Source: Pigmentiphaga litoralis (GTDB taxonomy: Bacteria > Pseudomonadota > Gammaproteobacteria > Burkholderiales > Burkholderiaceae_B). From it: 64,000 nucleotides of DNA. Position numbers and translations under genes: made by a program. The stretch is taken from the NCBI RefSeq assembly GCF_014651835.1, contig NZ_BMXQ01000001.1, forward strand, positions 2,826,120-2,890,119, given 5' to 3'. Under the pieces are notes generated by a model. That model saw only the letters and a program-made list of their open reading frames with translations, ran no database searches and was not told where the DNA came from. Below, piece by piece: positions 53,076 through 61,790 of the stretch; the first letter of the stretch is position 1, and each line of letters begins with the position of its first letter.

Positions 53076-54445
53076 GGCGCTCGCTGGCTGGCCGGCTGGC
53101 GGCTGCGCTGGCCCTGGTGTCGCTGCCGATTTTTGCCACCATCGGCGTGTCGCTGCACAGCGGCTTCGAAACGCGCCTGATCGCCGCCGACCACGACCAG
53201 TTGCAGACCAAGTCGCGGCTGGTGCTGCAATTGATGGACGAAGCGCACGCCGACAACACACCGGAATCGTCCTACCGGCGCGTCAACGACATGATGCGCG
53301 GCCAGGAAGACATGGAAGTCACCTGGCTGCCCGGACCGGCCGATGCTGCCGCCGTGCCGCCTGGACAGCCCTATCGCCGGACAGGCGAAGACGGAGTGGT
53401 GCGCGACGCGGTCGACATCGCCCTCACCCATGGCCCGATCGCCCGCGCCCGGCTCGAGGTCGACACCCGTTACCGTGAAGCCCGGCTGCAACGGTATGCC
53501 ACGGTGCTGCTGGGGGCCGGCCTGGCGGGCGTCCTGCTGACGTCGCTGCTGGGGGCCCTGGTCGCGCACTGGGTCGCCGGCAATCTGCGCCGCCTGTCGG
53601 CCGAAGCCCGCGCCATCTCGATCGGCGGCCGGCTGGATACGCGGCACGTGGATGACGAACTGGGCGATCTGGTGGCCGCGTTCAACGACGCGCTGGGCAA
53701 GCTCGAGGCCTCCTACCGGCAGATGGAAGGCTTCGGGGCCGACGTCGCGCATGAACTGCGCTCGCCCCTGGCCAGCGCCATCAATGGCGCGCAGGTCACC
53801 CTGTCCGCGCCCCGCTCGGCCGACGCCCTGCGCGACGCCCTGGCGTCCAACCTTGAAGAAATGGAGCGCGTCGCCGGCATCGTCAACGACATGCTGTTCC
53901 TGGCGCGGGCCGACCAGGGCGAGCGCGCCCGGTCGCTGGAACGGGTCGACCTGGGTCTGCTGGTCGATGGTGTCCTGGCCTATTGCGGTCCGATTCTGGA
54001 CGACGCGGGCGCGACCGCCAGCCGCGTCGGCCAGGCCACCGCCGTCTGCAATCCGGCCCTGATCCGCCGCGCCATGGCGAACCTGGTGACCAACGCGGTG
54101 CGCCATGCCGACGGCGCCCGCCAGATCACGGCCCGCATCGAAGCGTTACCCGGCGCGGTGCGCATTGCTGTTTTCAACACGGGCAAGCCCGTCCCGCACG
54201 GGGTGGCCCTGCGCATGTTCGACCGGTTCTACCGCGCCGATGCGGCCCGCTCGGCCCATGGCGACGCGGCCCGGCATGGCCTCGGACTGGCGATCGTGCG
54301 CGCCGTGGCCCGCATGCATGGCGGCCACGTGTGGGCCGAAGGCAAGGTGCGCGATGCCGACGGCCAGGGCGTCGAAGGGACCCTGGTGGGCATCGAACTG
54401 CCCGGCGCGCTGGCATCCAGCCAGCAACGGCTGCGGGCCGGATGA
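53072..54445 (+). CDS. Sensor histidine kinase (CusS/IrlS type)
   Basis: The 457-aa product has an N-terminal membrane helix (LAAALALVSLPIFATIGVSL), a periplasmic sensor of about 105 residues, a second helix (ATVLLGAGLAGVLLTSLLGA), HAMP, the H-box with His227 (GADVAHELRSPLA) and an ATPase domain (NLVTNAVRHADG, RHGLGLAIVRAVARMHGG). The start is GTG at 53072, coupled to the regulator stop. The signal is unknown; the neighbouring iron importer suggests iron or another metal. Confidence 0.92.
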   Translation: MRRSLAGRLAAALALVSLPIFATIGVSLHSGFETRLIAADHDQLQTKSRLVLQLMDEAHADNTPESSYRRVNDMMRGQEDMEVTWLPGPADAAAVPPGQPYRRTGEDGVVRDAVDIALTHGPIARARLEVDTRYREARLQRYATVLLGAGLAGVLLTSLLGALVAHWVAGNLRRLSAEARAISIGGRLDTRHVDDELGDLVAAFNDALGKLEASYRQMEGFGADVAHELRSPLASAINGAQVTLSAPRSADALRDALASNLEEMERVAGIVNDMLFLARADQGERARSLERVDLGLLVDGVLAYCGPILDDAGATASRVGQATAVCNPALIRRAMANLVTNAVRHADGARQITARIEALPGAVRIAVFNTGKPVPHGVALRMFDRFYRADAARSAHGDAARHGLGLAIVRAVARMHGGHVWAEGKVRDADGQGVEGTLVGIELPGALASSQQRLRAG

Positions 54446-54555
54446 CGGGCGCACGCAACGCTGCGCAGCGCGTCAACACCGGGTTTTCGGCGATACTAGC
54501 GGGTTGACACGCCGCGCGACCCCGCGCGCGCACGGTCTTGCCGCCAGGATTCGCC

Positions 54556-54897
54556 ATGGATTACCGCTTTTCTGACCACTTCGAGGACGAGCCGCTCGAC
54601 GACGCAACGCGCGACTACCTGTTCCAGGACTTCGACGCCGACGATCCCGAAGAAATCAAGGCGCGCGCCTTTTTCAAGGAACGCGGCGCCAAGTTCGACT
54701 TCACGGTGGTCGGGGTCGATGTGTATGACGGCGTCAACGAAGACGCACTCATCATCGAGAAATTCGAAAAGACGCTCAAGCTCGGCGCCCACGATCCCGA
54801 GTTCGAACGCCTGTACCGGCACCGGGTGTATGTGACCATCATCCGGCAGTCCGGCAAGATCATCGGCTTTGACGAAAGCGCGATTCCCGAAGACTGA
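54556..54897 (+). CDS. Conserved hypothetical acidic protein
   Basis: The 113-aa soluble product is rich in Asp and Glu, with DDPEEIKARAFFKERGAKFD, FTVVGVDVYDGVNEDALIIE and YVTIIRQSGKIIGFDES. No domain was recognised. The ATG at 54556 has an AGGA seven bases upstream. It stands between the kinase gene and queE and may have its own promoter in the 110-base gap before it. Confidence 0.75.
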   Translation: MDYRFSDHFEDEPLDDATRDYLFQDFDADDPEEIKARAFFKERGAKFDFTVVGVDVYDGVNEDALIIEKFEKTLKLGAHDPEFERLYRHRVYVTIIRQSGKIIGFDESAIPED

Positions 54898-54944
54898 TCG
54901 GGACACGATGGCGCGACACCGCGCCCTCGTTTCAGAGAGTTGAA

Positions 54945-55580
54945 ATGACCTACGCAGTAAAAGAAATCTTCTATACCTTGCAGGGCGAGGGAGCCAATGC
55001 CGGCCGCGCGGCCGTGTTCTGCCGCTTTGCCGGCTGCAACCTGTGGTCGGGCCGCGAGGCCGACCGCAGCACCGCTGTCTGCACCTTCTGTGACACCGAT
55101 TTTGTCGGTACCGACGGCACGCTGGGCGGCAAGTACCCGCAGGCGGACGCCCTGGCCGACGTGATCGCGAGCCAGTGGCCCGATGAGCCCGGCGGAACCC
55201 GGCTGGTGGTGCTGACCGGCGGCGAACCCCTGCTGCAGGTGGATTCCGCCCTGATCGACGCGCTGCATGCGCGCGGCTTCGAAATCGCGGTCGAGACCAA
55301 TGGCACGATCGCGGCGCCCGACGGCATCGACTGGATCTGCGTCAGCCCGAAAAGCAGCGCCCCGCTGAACCAGACCCGCGGCACCGAACTGAAAGTCGTG
55401 GTGCCGCAGGCGGAAGTCGACCTGCTGGCGCTCGAAGCCCTGCCCTTCGAGCATTATTTTGTCCAGGCCATGGACGGCCCGGACCAGGCCAGGAACGTGC
55501 AATGGGCCATCGCCTGGTGCATGCAGCATCCGATGTGGCGCCTGAGCGTGCAATCCCACAAAGTGATCGGTATACGATGA
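54945..55580 (+). CDS. queE: 7-carboxy-7-deazaguanine synthase
   Basis: QueE is a radical SAM enzyme that contracts 6-carboxytetrahydropterin to 7-carboxy-7-deazaguanine for queuosine. The 211-aa product binds its iron-sulfur cluster with Cys31, Cys46 and Cys49, a Cx14Cx2C spacing instead of the usual Cx3Cx2C. That long insert is known for the Burkholderia multivorans enzyme. TLQGEGANAGRAAVFCRFAG and LTGGEPLLQ are conserved. The stop overlaps the queD ATG. Confidence 0.96.
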   Translation: MTYAVKEIFYTLQGEGANAGRAAVFCRFAGCNLWSGREADRSTAVCTFCDTDFVGTDGTLGGKYPQADALADVIASQWPDEPGGTRLVVLTGGEPLLQVDSALIDALHARGFEIAVETNGTIAAPDGIDWICVSPKSSAPLNQTRGTELKVVVPQAEVDLLALEALPFEHYFVQAMDGPDQARNVQWAIAWCMQHPMWRLSVQSHKVIGIR

Positions 55581-55939
55581 AGTACGAGTTGACCCAGGAG
55601 TTCTATTTCGAAGCGGCGCATACCCTGCATCGCGAGATCGAAACCGACTCCAGCCTGCGCATCCACGGGCACACCTATCACGCGGACGTCACGGTCGGGG
55701 GCATGCCCGACCCGGTGTCCGGCATGCTGATCGACCTTGGCCACTTCCGCGCGGCGCTTGCGGGTGTGCGCGAGCAGCTCGACCACCGTCTGCTCGACGA
55801 AGTGCCTGGCCTGACGATGCCTACGCTGGAAGGCCTGTGCGCCTTCATCGCATCGGCCCTGCAGCCGGCGCTGCCCGGCCTGGTGCGCGTGACTGTCGCC
55901 CGGCGCGCGTCGGGCGACCGTTGCACCTTGCATCTGTAG
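55577..55939 (+). CDS. queD: 6-carboxytetrahydropterin synthase-like protein
   Basis: QueD makes 6-carboxytetrahydropterin from dihydroneopterin triphosphate. The 120-aa product keeps the zinc ligands His15 (FEAAHTL), His30 and His32 (RIHGHTYH). The catalytic Cys expected four residues before HGH is Ser26 (DSSLRIHGH). Either a different residue acts as base or the enzyme differs in activity. LDHRLLDEV and the late acidic site are present. The ATG at 55577 is coupled to queE as ATGA. Confidence 0.9.
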   Translation: MKYELTQEFYFEAAHTLHREIETDSSLRIHGHTYHADVTVGGMPDPVSGMLIDLGHFRAALAGVREQLDHRLLDEVPGLTMPTLEGLCAFIASALQPALPGLVRVTVARRASGDRCTLHL

Positions 55940-56123
55940 CCACGGGACGCCTCAGGCGCGCCGCATCCCTTCAGCCGCGCCGCAGCGTCCGCTGGAACGA
56001 TGCAGGCGCTTGCTACTTTCTCGACGCCAAAAATGAGCATGCGGTAAATTGCCGTAGCGCGCGCCGTCGGCCACGCCTCGCGCCGGGCAGCCAGAGCGGG
56101 TCCAATATGTTCAAGGGTTGCTC

Positions 56124-56927
56124 ATGGATGTAACGCAACGGAATTGGGTTCGCGTGTCCGGGGAAGGTCCCACCACCGTCCTGTTCGCGCACGGCTTCGG
56201 CTGCGACCAGAACATGTGGCGGTTCCTGGCGCCGGACTACGCCAAGCGGTATCGCGTCGTGCTGTTCGACCTGGTGGGCAGTGGCGGCTCGGACCTGTCG
56301 GCCTACGATCCCGCCAAATACGACTCCCTGCAGGGCTACGCCAGCGACGTCGTCGAGATCATCGACCAGTTCGCGACCGGACCGGTGATTTTTGTCGGGC
56401 ATTCGGTCAGCGCCATGATCGGGGTGCTGGCGGACCTGGCCAAGCCTGGCCGCATCGCCGCGCACATCATGATCGGGCCGTCACCCTGCTACATCAACGA
56501 GGGCAGTTATGTGGGCGGTTTCACACGCGCCGACATCGACTCCCTGCTGGACACGCTGGAAAGCAACTACCTGGGCTGGGCCAGCACCATGGCGCCCGCG
56601 ATCATGGGTGCCCCGGGCGAACCGGAACTGTCCGACGAGCTGACCAACAGTTTCTGCCGCACCGATCCCAAGATCGCCAAGCAATTTGCCCGCGTCACCT
56701 TCCTGTCGGATAACCGGGCGGAAGTGCGCGAACTGACCACGCCCAGCCTGATCATTCAGTGCAGCGACGATCTGATTGCGCCGCAGTCGGTTGGCCAGTA
56801 CCTGCACGACGTCCTGCCGGCCAGCACGCTTCGCGTCATCGACAACGTCGGTCACTGCCCGCATTTAAGTGCGCCGTCCGCCTGCATCGACGCCATGGAC
56901 GACTTTCTGGCGGCGCAGCAAAGGTAG
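56124..56927 (+). CDS. RsbQ-like alpha/beta hydrolase
   Basis: The 267-aa product resembles RsbQ, D14 and KAI2-type hydrolases that act in signalling. The triad is visible: Ser94 in VGHSVSAM, Asp215 in QCSDDLIAP and His244 in VGHCPHLS. FAHGFGCDQNMWRFLAPDYA is the conserved oxyanion region. The ATG at 56124 follows an in-frame TTG two codons earlier. It lies three bases before a PAS histidine kinase gene, echoing the RsbQ-RsbP pair of Bacillus, so it probably makes or hands over a ligand for the PAS domain. Confidence 0.9.
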   Translation: MDVTQRNWVRVSGEGPTTVLFAHGFGCDQNMWRFLAPDYAKRYRVVLFDLVGSGGSDLSAYDPAKYDSLQGYASDVVEIIDQFATGPVIFVGHSVSAMIGVLADLAKPGRIAAHIMIGPSPCYINEGSYVGGFTRADIDSLLDTLESNYLGWASTMAPAIMGAPGEPELSDELTNSFCRTDPKIAKQFARVTFLSDNRAEVRELTTPSLIIQCSDDLIAPQSVGQYLHDVLPASTLRVIDNVGHCPHLSAPSACIDAMDDFLAAQQR

Positions 56928-56930
56928 CCC

Positions 56931-58094
56931 ATGACGGCAGGCAACACGCACGATGTCGCGCGGCTGTTCGAGGAAGCGCCCTGCGGCCTGCTGGTGACGC
57001 GCGAAGACGGCACGATTGTGCGCGCCAATGCCACTTTCTGCCGGTGGGCCGGCGTGACCGAGTCCGACCTGGTCGGCCAAAGGCGCCTGCAGGACATGTT
57101 CACGATGGGTGCGCGCATCTTCCATCAAACGCACTGGGCGCCGCTGTTGCGGATGCAGGGTTCGGTGGCCGAGATCAAGGTCGACATCGTCCATGCCGAC
57201 GGCACCCGGATTCCGCTCTTGATGAACGCCGTGCGCCGCACCCACGACAGCGGCGTGCAGCATGAAGTGGCGGTGTTCATTGCCAAGGACCGGGCCAAAT
57301 ACGAAAGCGAGTTGCTTCGGGCGCGGCAGCAGGCCGAAGATAGCCTGGCCAGCGAACGGGCGGCGCAGGCCAGCCTGGCGCTTGCGCAGGCCCACCTTCG
57401 CAAGGCCGCCGAAGACCGCGCGCACTTTGCGGAACAGATGGTCGGCATCGTCAGCCACGATCTGCGCAATCCCTTGTCGACCATCATGGTGGCGACCGAA
57501 GCGCTGCTGCTGGGTCAACATGACGCCAGGCAGCTGAAGCTGCTGCAGTTCATCATGCGGGCATCGGAGCGATCGACCCGTCTCATTGCCGATCTGCTGG
57601 ATTTCACGCTGGCGCGGGTCGGCCAGGGGGTCCATGTCGCGCCGCAGCCCATCGACCTGCACGACGTCATGTCGCATGCGGTGTCCGAACTGGAGCTTGC
57701 GTTCCCGGGCAGGCGCCTGACCTACCGCCATGAAGGTGATGGTGCGTGCATTGCCGATCCGGATCGCATGACGCAACTGTTGGGCAACCTGGTCGCGAAT
57801 GCGATGGCCTATGGCTCGGCCGATACCCCAGTCGAAGTCATGACCAGCGGCGATGCGCAGGCGTTCCGTCTGGCAGTGCGCAATCGGGGCACGCCTATTG
57901 CCGACTCCGTGCTGGCCACGATGTTCGAGCCGATGACGCGGGGCTATGACTTACCGGAGAGCGCCCGCAGCGTGGGCCTGGGTCTGTTCATTGTTCGTGG
58001 GATTGCTGCGGCGCACGGTGGACAGGTCGACGTGACCTCCAGCGCGGCGGGTGTCACGACGTTCACTGCCACGTTTCCGCGAACCGGCGTCTAG
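56931..58094 (+). CDS. PAS-domain histidine kinase paired with the RsbQ-like protein
   Basis: The 387-aa cytosolic product has a PAS domain (about 10-118: LFEEAPCGLLVTREDGTIVR, MFTMGARIFHQTHWAPLLRM) and a coiled coil rich in Ala and Gln (120-170). The H-box has His176 (GIVSHDLRNPLS), followed by an ATPase domain (NLVANAMAYGS, VGLGLFIVRGIAAAHGG). It has no membrane helix and no adjacent response regulator, so its partner is elsewhere. In Bacillus the matching PAS protein is a phosphatase; here the output is a kinase. Confidence 0.92.
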   Translation: MTAGNTHDVARLFEEAPCGLLVTREDGTIVRANATFCRWAGVTESDLVGQRRLQDMFTMGARIFHQTHWAPLLRMQGSVAEIKVDIVHADGTRIPLLMNAVRRTHDSGVQHEVAVFIAKDRAKYESELLRARQQAEDSLASERAAQASLALAQAHLRKAAEDRAHFAEQMVGIVSHDLRNPLSTIMVATEALLLGQHDARQLKLLQFIMRASERSTRLIADLLDFTLARVGQGVHVAPQPIDLHDVMSHAVSELELAFPGRRLTYRHEGDGACIADPDRMTQLLGNLVANAMAYGSADTPVEVMTSGDAQAFRLAVRNRGTPIADSVLATMFEPMTRGYDLPESARSVGLGLFIVRGIAAAHGGQVDVTSSAAGVTTFTATFPRTGV

Positions 58095-58119
58095 GCGCCA
58101 GGCAGGCAGACGGACCGGT

Positions 58120-58425
58120 TCAGCGATTTCGAACGGGGGTATCGCTGGAAGGTGCGGGTTCCGTGCCTTTGTCCACCGTGGTGGCCGGGGCGGCCGGCTG
58201 AGCCGAAGGTGGCGCGGCAGCCGGGGGTGCCGCAGCAAGCGCCGCGGCGGATGTCGTTGCGGCCAGCGTGGTCGCTTCGGTCTGCGCAAGCAGCGCCCGC
58301 ACCGCGTCGTCGTCACTGTCGTTGACGGTCAGTTCCAGGTAAATCGCCATGGCCGTCAGCGGCGTGGGCGATTCGACGTGGAGAGCAGCCAGGGCAGCAG
58401 CTCTTTCGAAACGGGGACAGGTCAT
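58120..58425 (-). CDS. Hypothetical Ala/Pro-rich small protein
   Basis: The 101-aa product has a short N-terminal region (TCPRFERAAALAALHVESPT, YLELTVNDSDDDAVRALLAQ) and a long Ala/Pro/Thr-rich tail. No family was recognised. The ATG at 58425 has no clear ribosome site, and the tail could be composition noise, so the gene is uncertain. Confidence 0.4.
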   Translation of the reverse strand: MTCPRFERAAALAALHVESPTPLTAMAIYLELTVNDSDDDAVRALLAQTEATTLAATTSAAALAAAPPAAAPPSAQPAAPATTVDKGTEPAPSSDTPVRNR

Positions 58426-58500
58426 TGGCAAATCCGTGAGGGTGGACAGGCAGCAAGCGGGCTGGCAGTGTGCGCCAACTTCCAGCGTGTGCCCATACGG

Positions 58501-58585
58501 GGTTACCGATGCAGGTTAACCGAGGTCCGGTGCCAGAATGGGCCCGCGGATCGCGACCTACAGATTTGGTAACCCTTCGGTTTAC
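58501..58585. promoter_or_regulatory. Cluster of GGTTA-type half-sites upstream of the CoA-transferase gene
   Basis: GGTTACCG (58501), the palindrome GGTTAACC (58514-58521) and an imperfect 17-bp palindrome, GTAACC-N5-GGTTTAC type (58569-58585), lie 95-180 bases before the CoA-transferase start. They look like multiple binding sites of one regulator. Confidence 0.4.
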
Positions 58586-58679
58586 GAAACGTCGCTTTTC
58601 GGGATCATCCGGCTGTTCTAGGATCCTCGCCTTGTCCGTGCGCGCGTGCGCCGCGCGCCAACACTGCCTGACAGGATCC

Positions 58680-59873
58680 ATGACGACTTCCCCCTCTTCC
58701 CAGCGCGGGCCCCTGACGGGCATCCGCGTGCTCGACCTGAGCGCCTACATTGCCGGCCCCTACGGCTGCACCCTGCTTGCCGATCAGGGCGCCGAAGTCA
58801 TCAAGATCGAACCGCCCGTGGGCGACAACCTGCGCAAATACCCGTCCACCCTCGAGGCCGAAAGCCGGGCGTTCCTGGGCGTGAACCGGAGCAAGCTGGG
58901 CATTGCGCTCGACCTCAAGCAGCCGGCCGCGCTGGACGTGCTGCGCGACCTGGTTCGCGATGCCGATGTGCTGGTGCACAATTTCCGGCCCAACGTCCCG
59001 CCGCGCCTGGGCATCGACTACGACACGCTGCGCGCGATCAATCCGCGGCTGATCTACTGTGCGGTGACGGGGTATGGCGAAAGCGGGCCCCTCAAGGACA
59101 AGGCCGGGTACGACCAGGTGCTGCAGACCATGACGGGCATGTGCGTGCTGCAGGGAAAGCAGGACGGCCCGCCGGAGATCCTGTACGGGTCCATCGTCGA
59201 TTACTACGCGGCCTCCTTGCTGGCAGGCGCGGTGGCGTCGGCCCTGTTCGAGCGCGAACGCAGCGGCGAAGGCCAGTATGTGGGCGTGTCGCTGCTGCGC
59301 AGCGCGCTGGCGCTGCAGTCCGCGCGCATGGTGTGGGCCGATGGCGAACCGAAGGACGTGGGCCGCGACATGCGGTCGGGCGGCATCACCGGCATTCATC
59401 CGACCCGTGACGGGTACATCTACATTTCCGCCAACACGCCGCATTTCTGGAAAGCCCTGTGCATGAAGACGGCGCTGGACGACCTGCTGGCCGGCGACCG
59501 CTACGACACCGTGCGCAAACGCGCCCAGCATCACACCGAAATCGTGCCCAAGCTGCACGCCGCGCTGCAAGCCAGATCGGCCCTGGAGTGGGAAGCCCTG
59601 TTCGGTGAAGAAGTGCCCTGCTCGGCCGCCCGGTCGGTCGAGGACATGTTCGACTTTCCCCAGGTGCAGGCCGAAGACATGGTGGCGGTGTTCGAGCATC
59701 CGTCGCTGGGTACCTATCGCGGCTTCAAGCGCGCGATGGTGCACGGACGCACGCCCGGGCCCGAGCCGTTCGCGGCGCCGACGCTGGGCCAGCATTCCGA
59801 CGCCGTGCTGAAGCTGGCCGGCCGCGGCGACGATGAGATTGCCGCACTGCGCGCCAGCGCCGCGGTGCTGTGA
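58680..59873 (+). CDS. Class III CoA-transferase (CaiB/BaiF family)
   Basis: The 397-aa product moves CoA between carboxylic acids. Family motifs are GIRVLDLSAYIAGPYGCTLL, LADQGAEVIKIEPPVGDN, NRSKLGIALDLKQP, VHNFRPNVPPRLGIDYD and GYGESGPLKDKAGYDQVLQ; the catalytic Asp is in SIVDYYAASLLAG. The start at 58680 drops 70 upstream codons that contain probable operator sequence. The stop overlaps the next start as GTGA. It probably activates an aromatic or dicarboxylic acid. Confidence 0.93.
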   Translation: MTTSPSSQRGPLTGIRVLDLSAYIAGPYGCTLLADQGAEVIKIEPPVGDNLRKYPSTLEAESRAFLGVNRSKLGIALDLKQPAALDVLRDLVRDADVLVHNFRPNVPPRLGIDYDTLRAINPRLIYCAVTGYGESGPLKDKAGYDQVLQTMTGMCVLQGKQDGPPEILYGSIVDYYAASLLAGAVASALFERERSGEGQYVGVSLLRSALALQSARMVWADGEPKDVGRDMRSGGITGIHPTRDGYIYISANTPHFWKALCMKTALDDLLAGDRYDTVRKRAQHHTEIVPKLHAALQARSALEWEALFGEEVPCSAARSVEDMFDFPQVQAEDMVAVFEHPSLGTYRGFKRAMVHGRTPGPEPFAAPTLGQHSDAVLKLAGRGDDEIAALRASAAVL

Positions 59874-60823
59874 CGGCGGTGGATGGCAAGTTGTCGGATG
59901 CAACGATAACGGATCTGACGATGACGGCGGCAACGATGACAGCGGCAACATTGACGGCGCCAACCGTTGCGGATGTCCACGATCGTGCGGCTGCCGAGGC
60001 GATCGATCCGGCGCTGGCGTGCGATGCGCACATGCACATCTACGACCCGGCGTTTCTTCCGCAAGGCGCGCCGGCCTTGCCCGTGGTGGGCACGGTCGAC
60101 GACTACTGCCGCATCCAGCCCGTGATCGGCACGCGCCGCACGGTGGTCGTCACGCCGCGCAACTTCGGCACCGACAACCGCGTCACGCTGGCCGCCATCC
60201 AGGCCCTGGGCAGCGACCACACCCGCGGCGTGGCGGTGGTGCGCAACGATGTCACCGATGCGCAATTGCAGGCGCTGCACGACGGGGGGATTCGCGGCAT
60301 CCGTTTCACCCTCTACACGCCGGAGCACGCGGTGGTCGGCTTCGACATGGTCGAGCCGCTGTCGCAGCGCGTACACGACCTCGGCTGGCATGTGCAACTG
60401 CATTGGACGGCCGAGCAAATCGTCGAACACCAGGCCCTGCTGCGGCGTCTGCCATCCGCCATCGTCTTCGACCATCTGGGACGCCTGCCGGTCGATGACG
60501 GCGTGAACCACCCGGCGTTTGGCATCATTCGCCGTCAACTCGATAGCGGCAAGGCGTGGCTGAAGCTGTCGGGCCCGTACCTGGATTCCCGGGTGGGCAA
60601 AGCGGGTGGCTATGACGATACCGACGCGGTGGCTCGGGCCTGGCTCGATGCCGCGCCGGACCGCCTCGTGTGGGGCAGCGACTGGCCACACGTGACCGAA
60701 CCGGTCAAGCCGGACGACGCGTCCCTGGCTGCCCTGCTCGCGCGCTGGGTGCCGGATAGGGCGCAGCGCCGGCGCATTCTGATCGACAACCCGGCGGCGC
60801 TGTACGGGTTCCGCCAAGGGTAA
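59870..60823 (+). CDS. LigI-like amidohydrolase (lactonase/isomerase family)
   Basis: The 317-aa TIM-barrel product resembles 2-pyrone-4,6-dicarboxylate lactonase and galactarolactone isomerase. His54 and His56 are in CDAHMHIYDP. VVTPRNFGTDNRVTLAA, FDHLGRLPVDDG and the catalytic Asp in WGSDWPHV are conserved. A GTG start at 59870, coupled to the CoA-transferase stop, gives a repetitive leader (LTMTAATMTAATLTAP). Starts inside that leader are also possible. It would open a lactone ring of a ring-cleavage or sugar-acid product. Confidence 0.88.
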   Translation: MTAVDGKLSDATITDLTMTAATMTAATLTAPTVADVHDRAAAEAIDPALACDAHMHIYDPAFLPQGAPALPVVGTVDDYCRIQPVIGTRRTVVVTPRNFGTDNRVTLAAIQALGSDHTRGVAVVRNDVTDAQLQALHDGGIRGIRFTLYTPEHAVVGFDMVEPLSQRVHDLGWHVQLHWTAEQIVEHQALLRRLPSAIVFDHLGRLPVDDGVNHPAFGIIRRQLDSGKAWLKLSGPYLDSRVGKAGGYDDTDAVARAWLDAAPDRLVWGSDWPHVTEPVKPDDASLAALLARWVPDRAQRRRILIDNPAALYGFRQG

Positions 60824-60853
60824 ACGTCAGATATATCGGACAGGGCGCACACG

Positions 60854-60868
60854 ATATGATTTCCATAT
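60854..60868. promoter_or_regulatory. LysR box over its own start codon
   Basis: ATATG-atttc-CATAT is an inverted repeat with T-N11-A spacing that includes the first two bases of the LysR ATG. The same arms recur at 62874-62888. Binding here would block expression of the LysR gene itself. Confidence 0.6.
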
Positions 60869-61790
60869 GGAATTTCGTCACCTGCGCTACTTTCTTGCGG
60901 TGGCCGACGCGGGACACATTACCCGCGCGGCCGAGCAGCTCGGCATCCAGCAACCGCCGCTCAGCCAGCAGATCAAGGCCCTCGAACAACAGCTGGGCCT
61001 GGCCCTCTTTCACCGGCATCCCAAAGGCGTCAGCCTGACCGATGGCGGCCGCCTGTTCGAAGCCGAAGCGCGCCGCATCGTCAACGATACCGAGGCCATG
61101 CAGGCCCGCATGGCGCTGGTCGCGCGCGGCGAAACCGGCCGGCTCGACGTGGGCATCACGAGTTCGGCCGGCGCCCACGCGTTCACGCCGCGCGTGCTGC
61201 GCGCCTGCCGCCTCAGCGTGGCGTCGGTCGCGCTGGCCATTACCGAACGCAACGCGGCCGAGATCACCGAAGCCGTGGCCGATGCCCGCCTGCATTGCGG
61301 GCTGTTGCGCGTGCCAGTCGCAACCCCCGCCGGGCTGTCGTTCGAGACCTTGCTGCGCGAGCCCGTCATGGTGGCGCTGCCGTCCGATCACCCGCTGGCG
61401 CAGCGCACGGGCCGCGGCGCCGCGCAGCCCCTGTCCATCCACGACCTGCGAGATGAATCGCTGATCCTGGTGCGCAAGCCCGGGGCGCCGGGCCTGTACC
61501 AGAACCTGCTGGCGCTGTTCAACGAACAAGGACTGCAACCGCGCATCTATGCCGAGGTCGAGCGCATGACCACCAACATCAATCTGGTGGCCTCGGGCAT
61601 GGGTGTGTCGGTCGTGCCGGCCTCGATGCGCACCTTGCATCCCGAAGAGGTGGTCTATCGGCCGCTACGCGAAAGCGCCAGGCTGGACGCTCCGATCACC
61701 CTGGTCTATCGGACCGCCGATTGCGTGGGCGCCACAGCGCGGTTCGTGACGCTGTGCCGCGAAACGGCGCGCGTCGCTGCTCAACAATGA
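60867..61790 (+). CDS. LysR-family transcriptional regulator (CbnR/CatM-like)
   Basis: The 307-aa product has the N-terminus of aromatic-pathway LysR proteins (FRHLRYFLAVADAGHITRAA, IQQPPLSQQIKALEQQLG) and an effector domain with SSAGAHAFTPRVLRACRL. It lies 43 bases after the amidohydrolase gene, and its stop overlaps the Bug ATG. Two matching T-N11-A palindromes suggest that it represses itself and activates the lipoprotein hydrolase gene at 62980. Confidence 0.94.
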   Translation: MEFRHLRYFLAVADAGHITRAAEQLGIQQPPLSQQIKALEQQLGLALFHRHPKGVSLTDGGRLFEAEARRIVNDTEAMQARMALVARGETGRLDVGITSSAGAHAFTPRVLRACRLSVASVALAITERNAAEITEAVADARLHCGLLRVPVATPAGLSFETLLREPVMVALPSDHPLAQRTGRGAAQPLSIHDLRDESLILVRKPGAPGLYQNLLALFNEQGLQPRIYAEVERMTTNINLVASGMGVSVVPASMRTLHPEEVVYRPLRESARLDAPITLVYRTADCVGATARFVTLCRETARVAAQQ

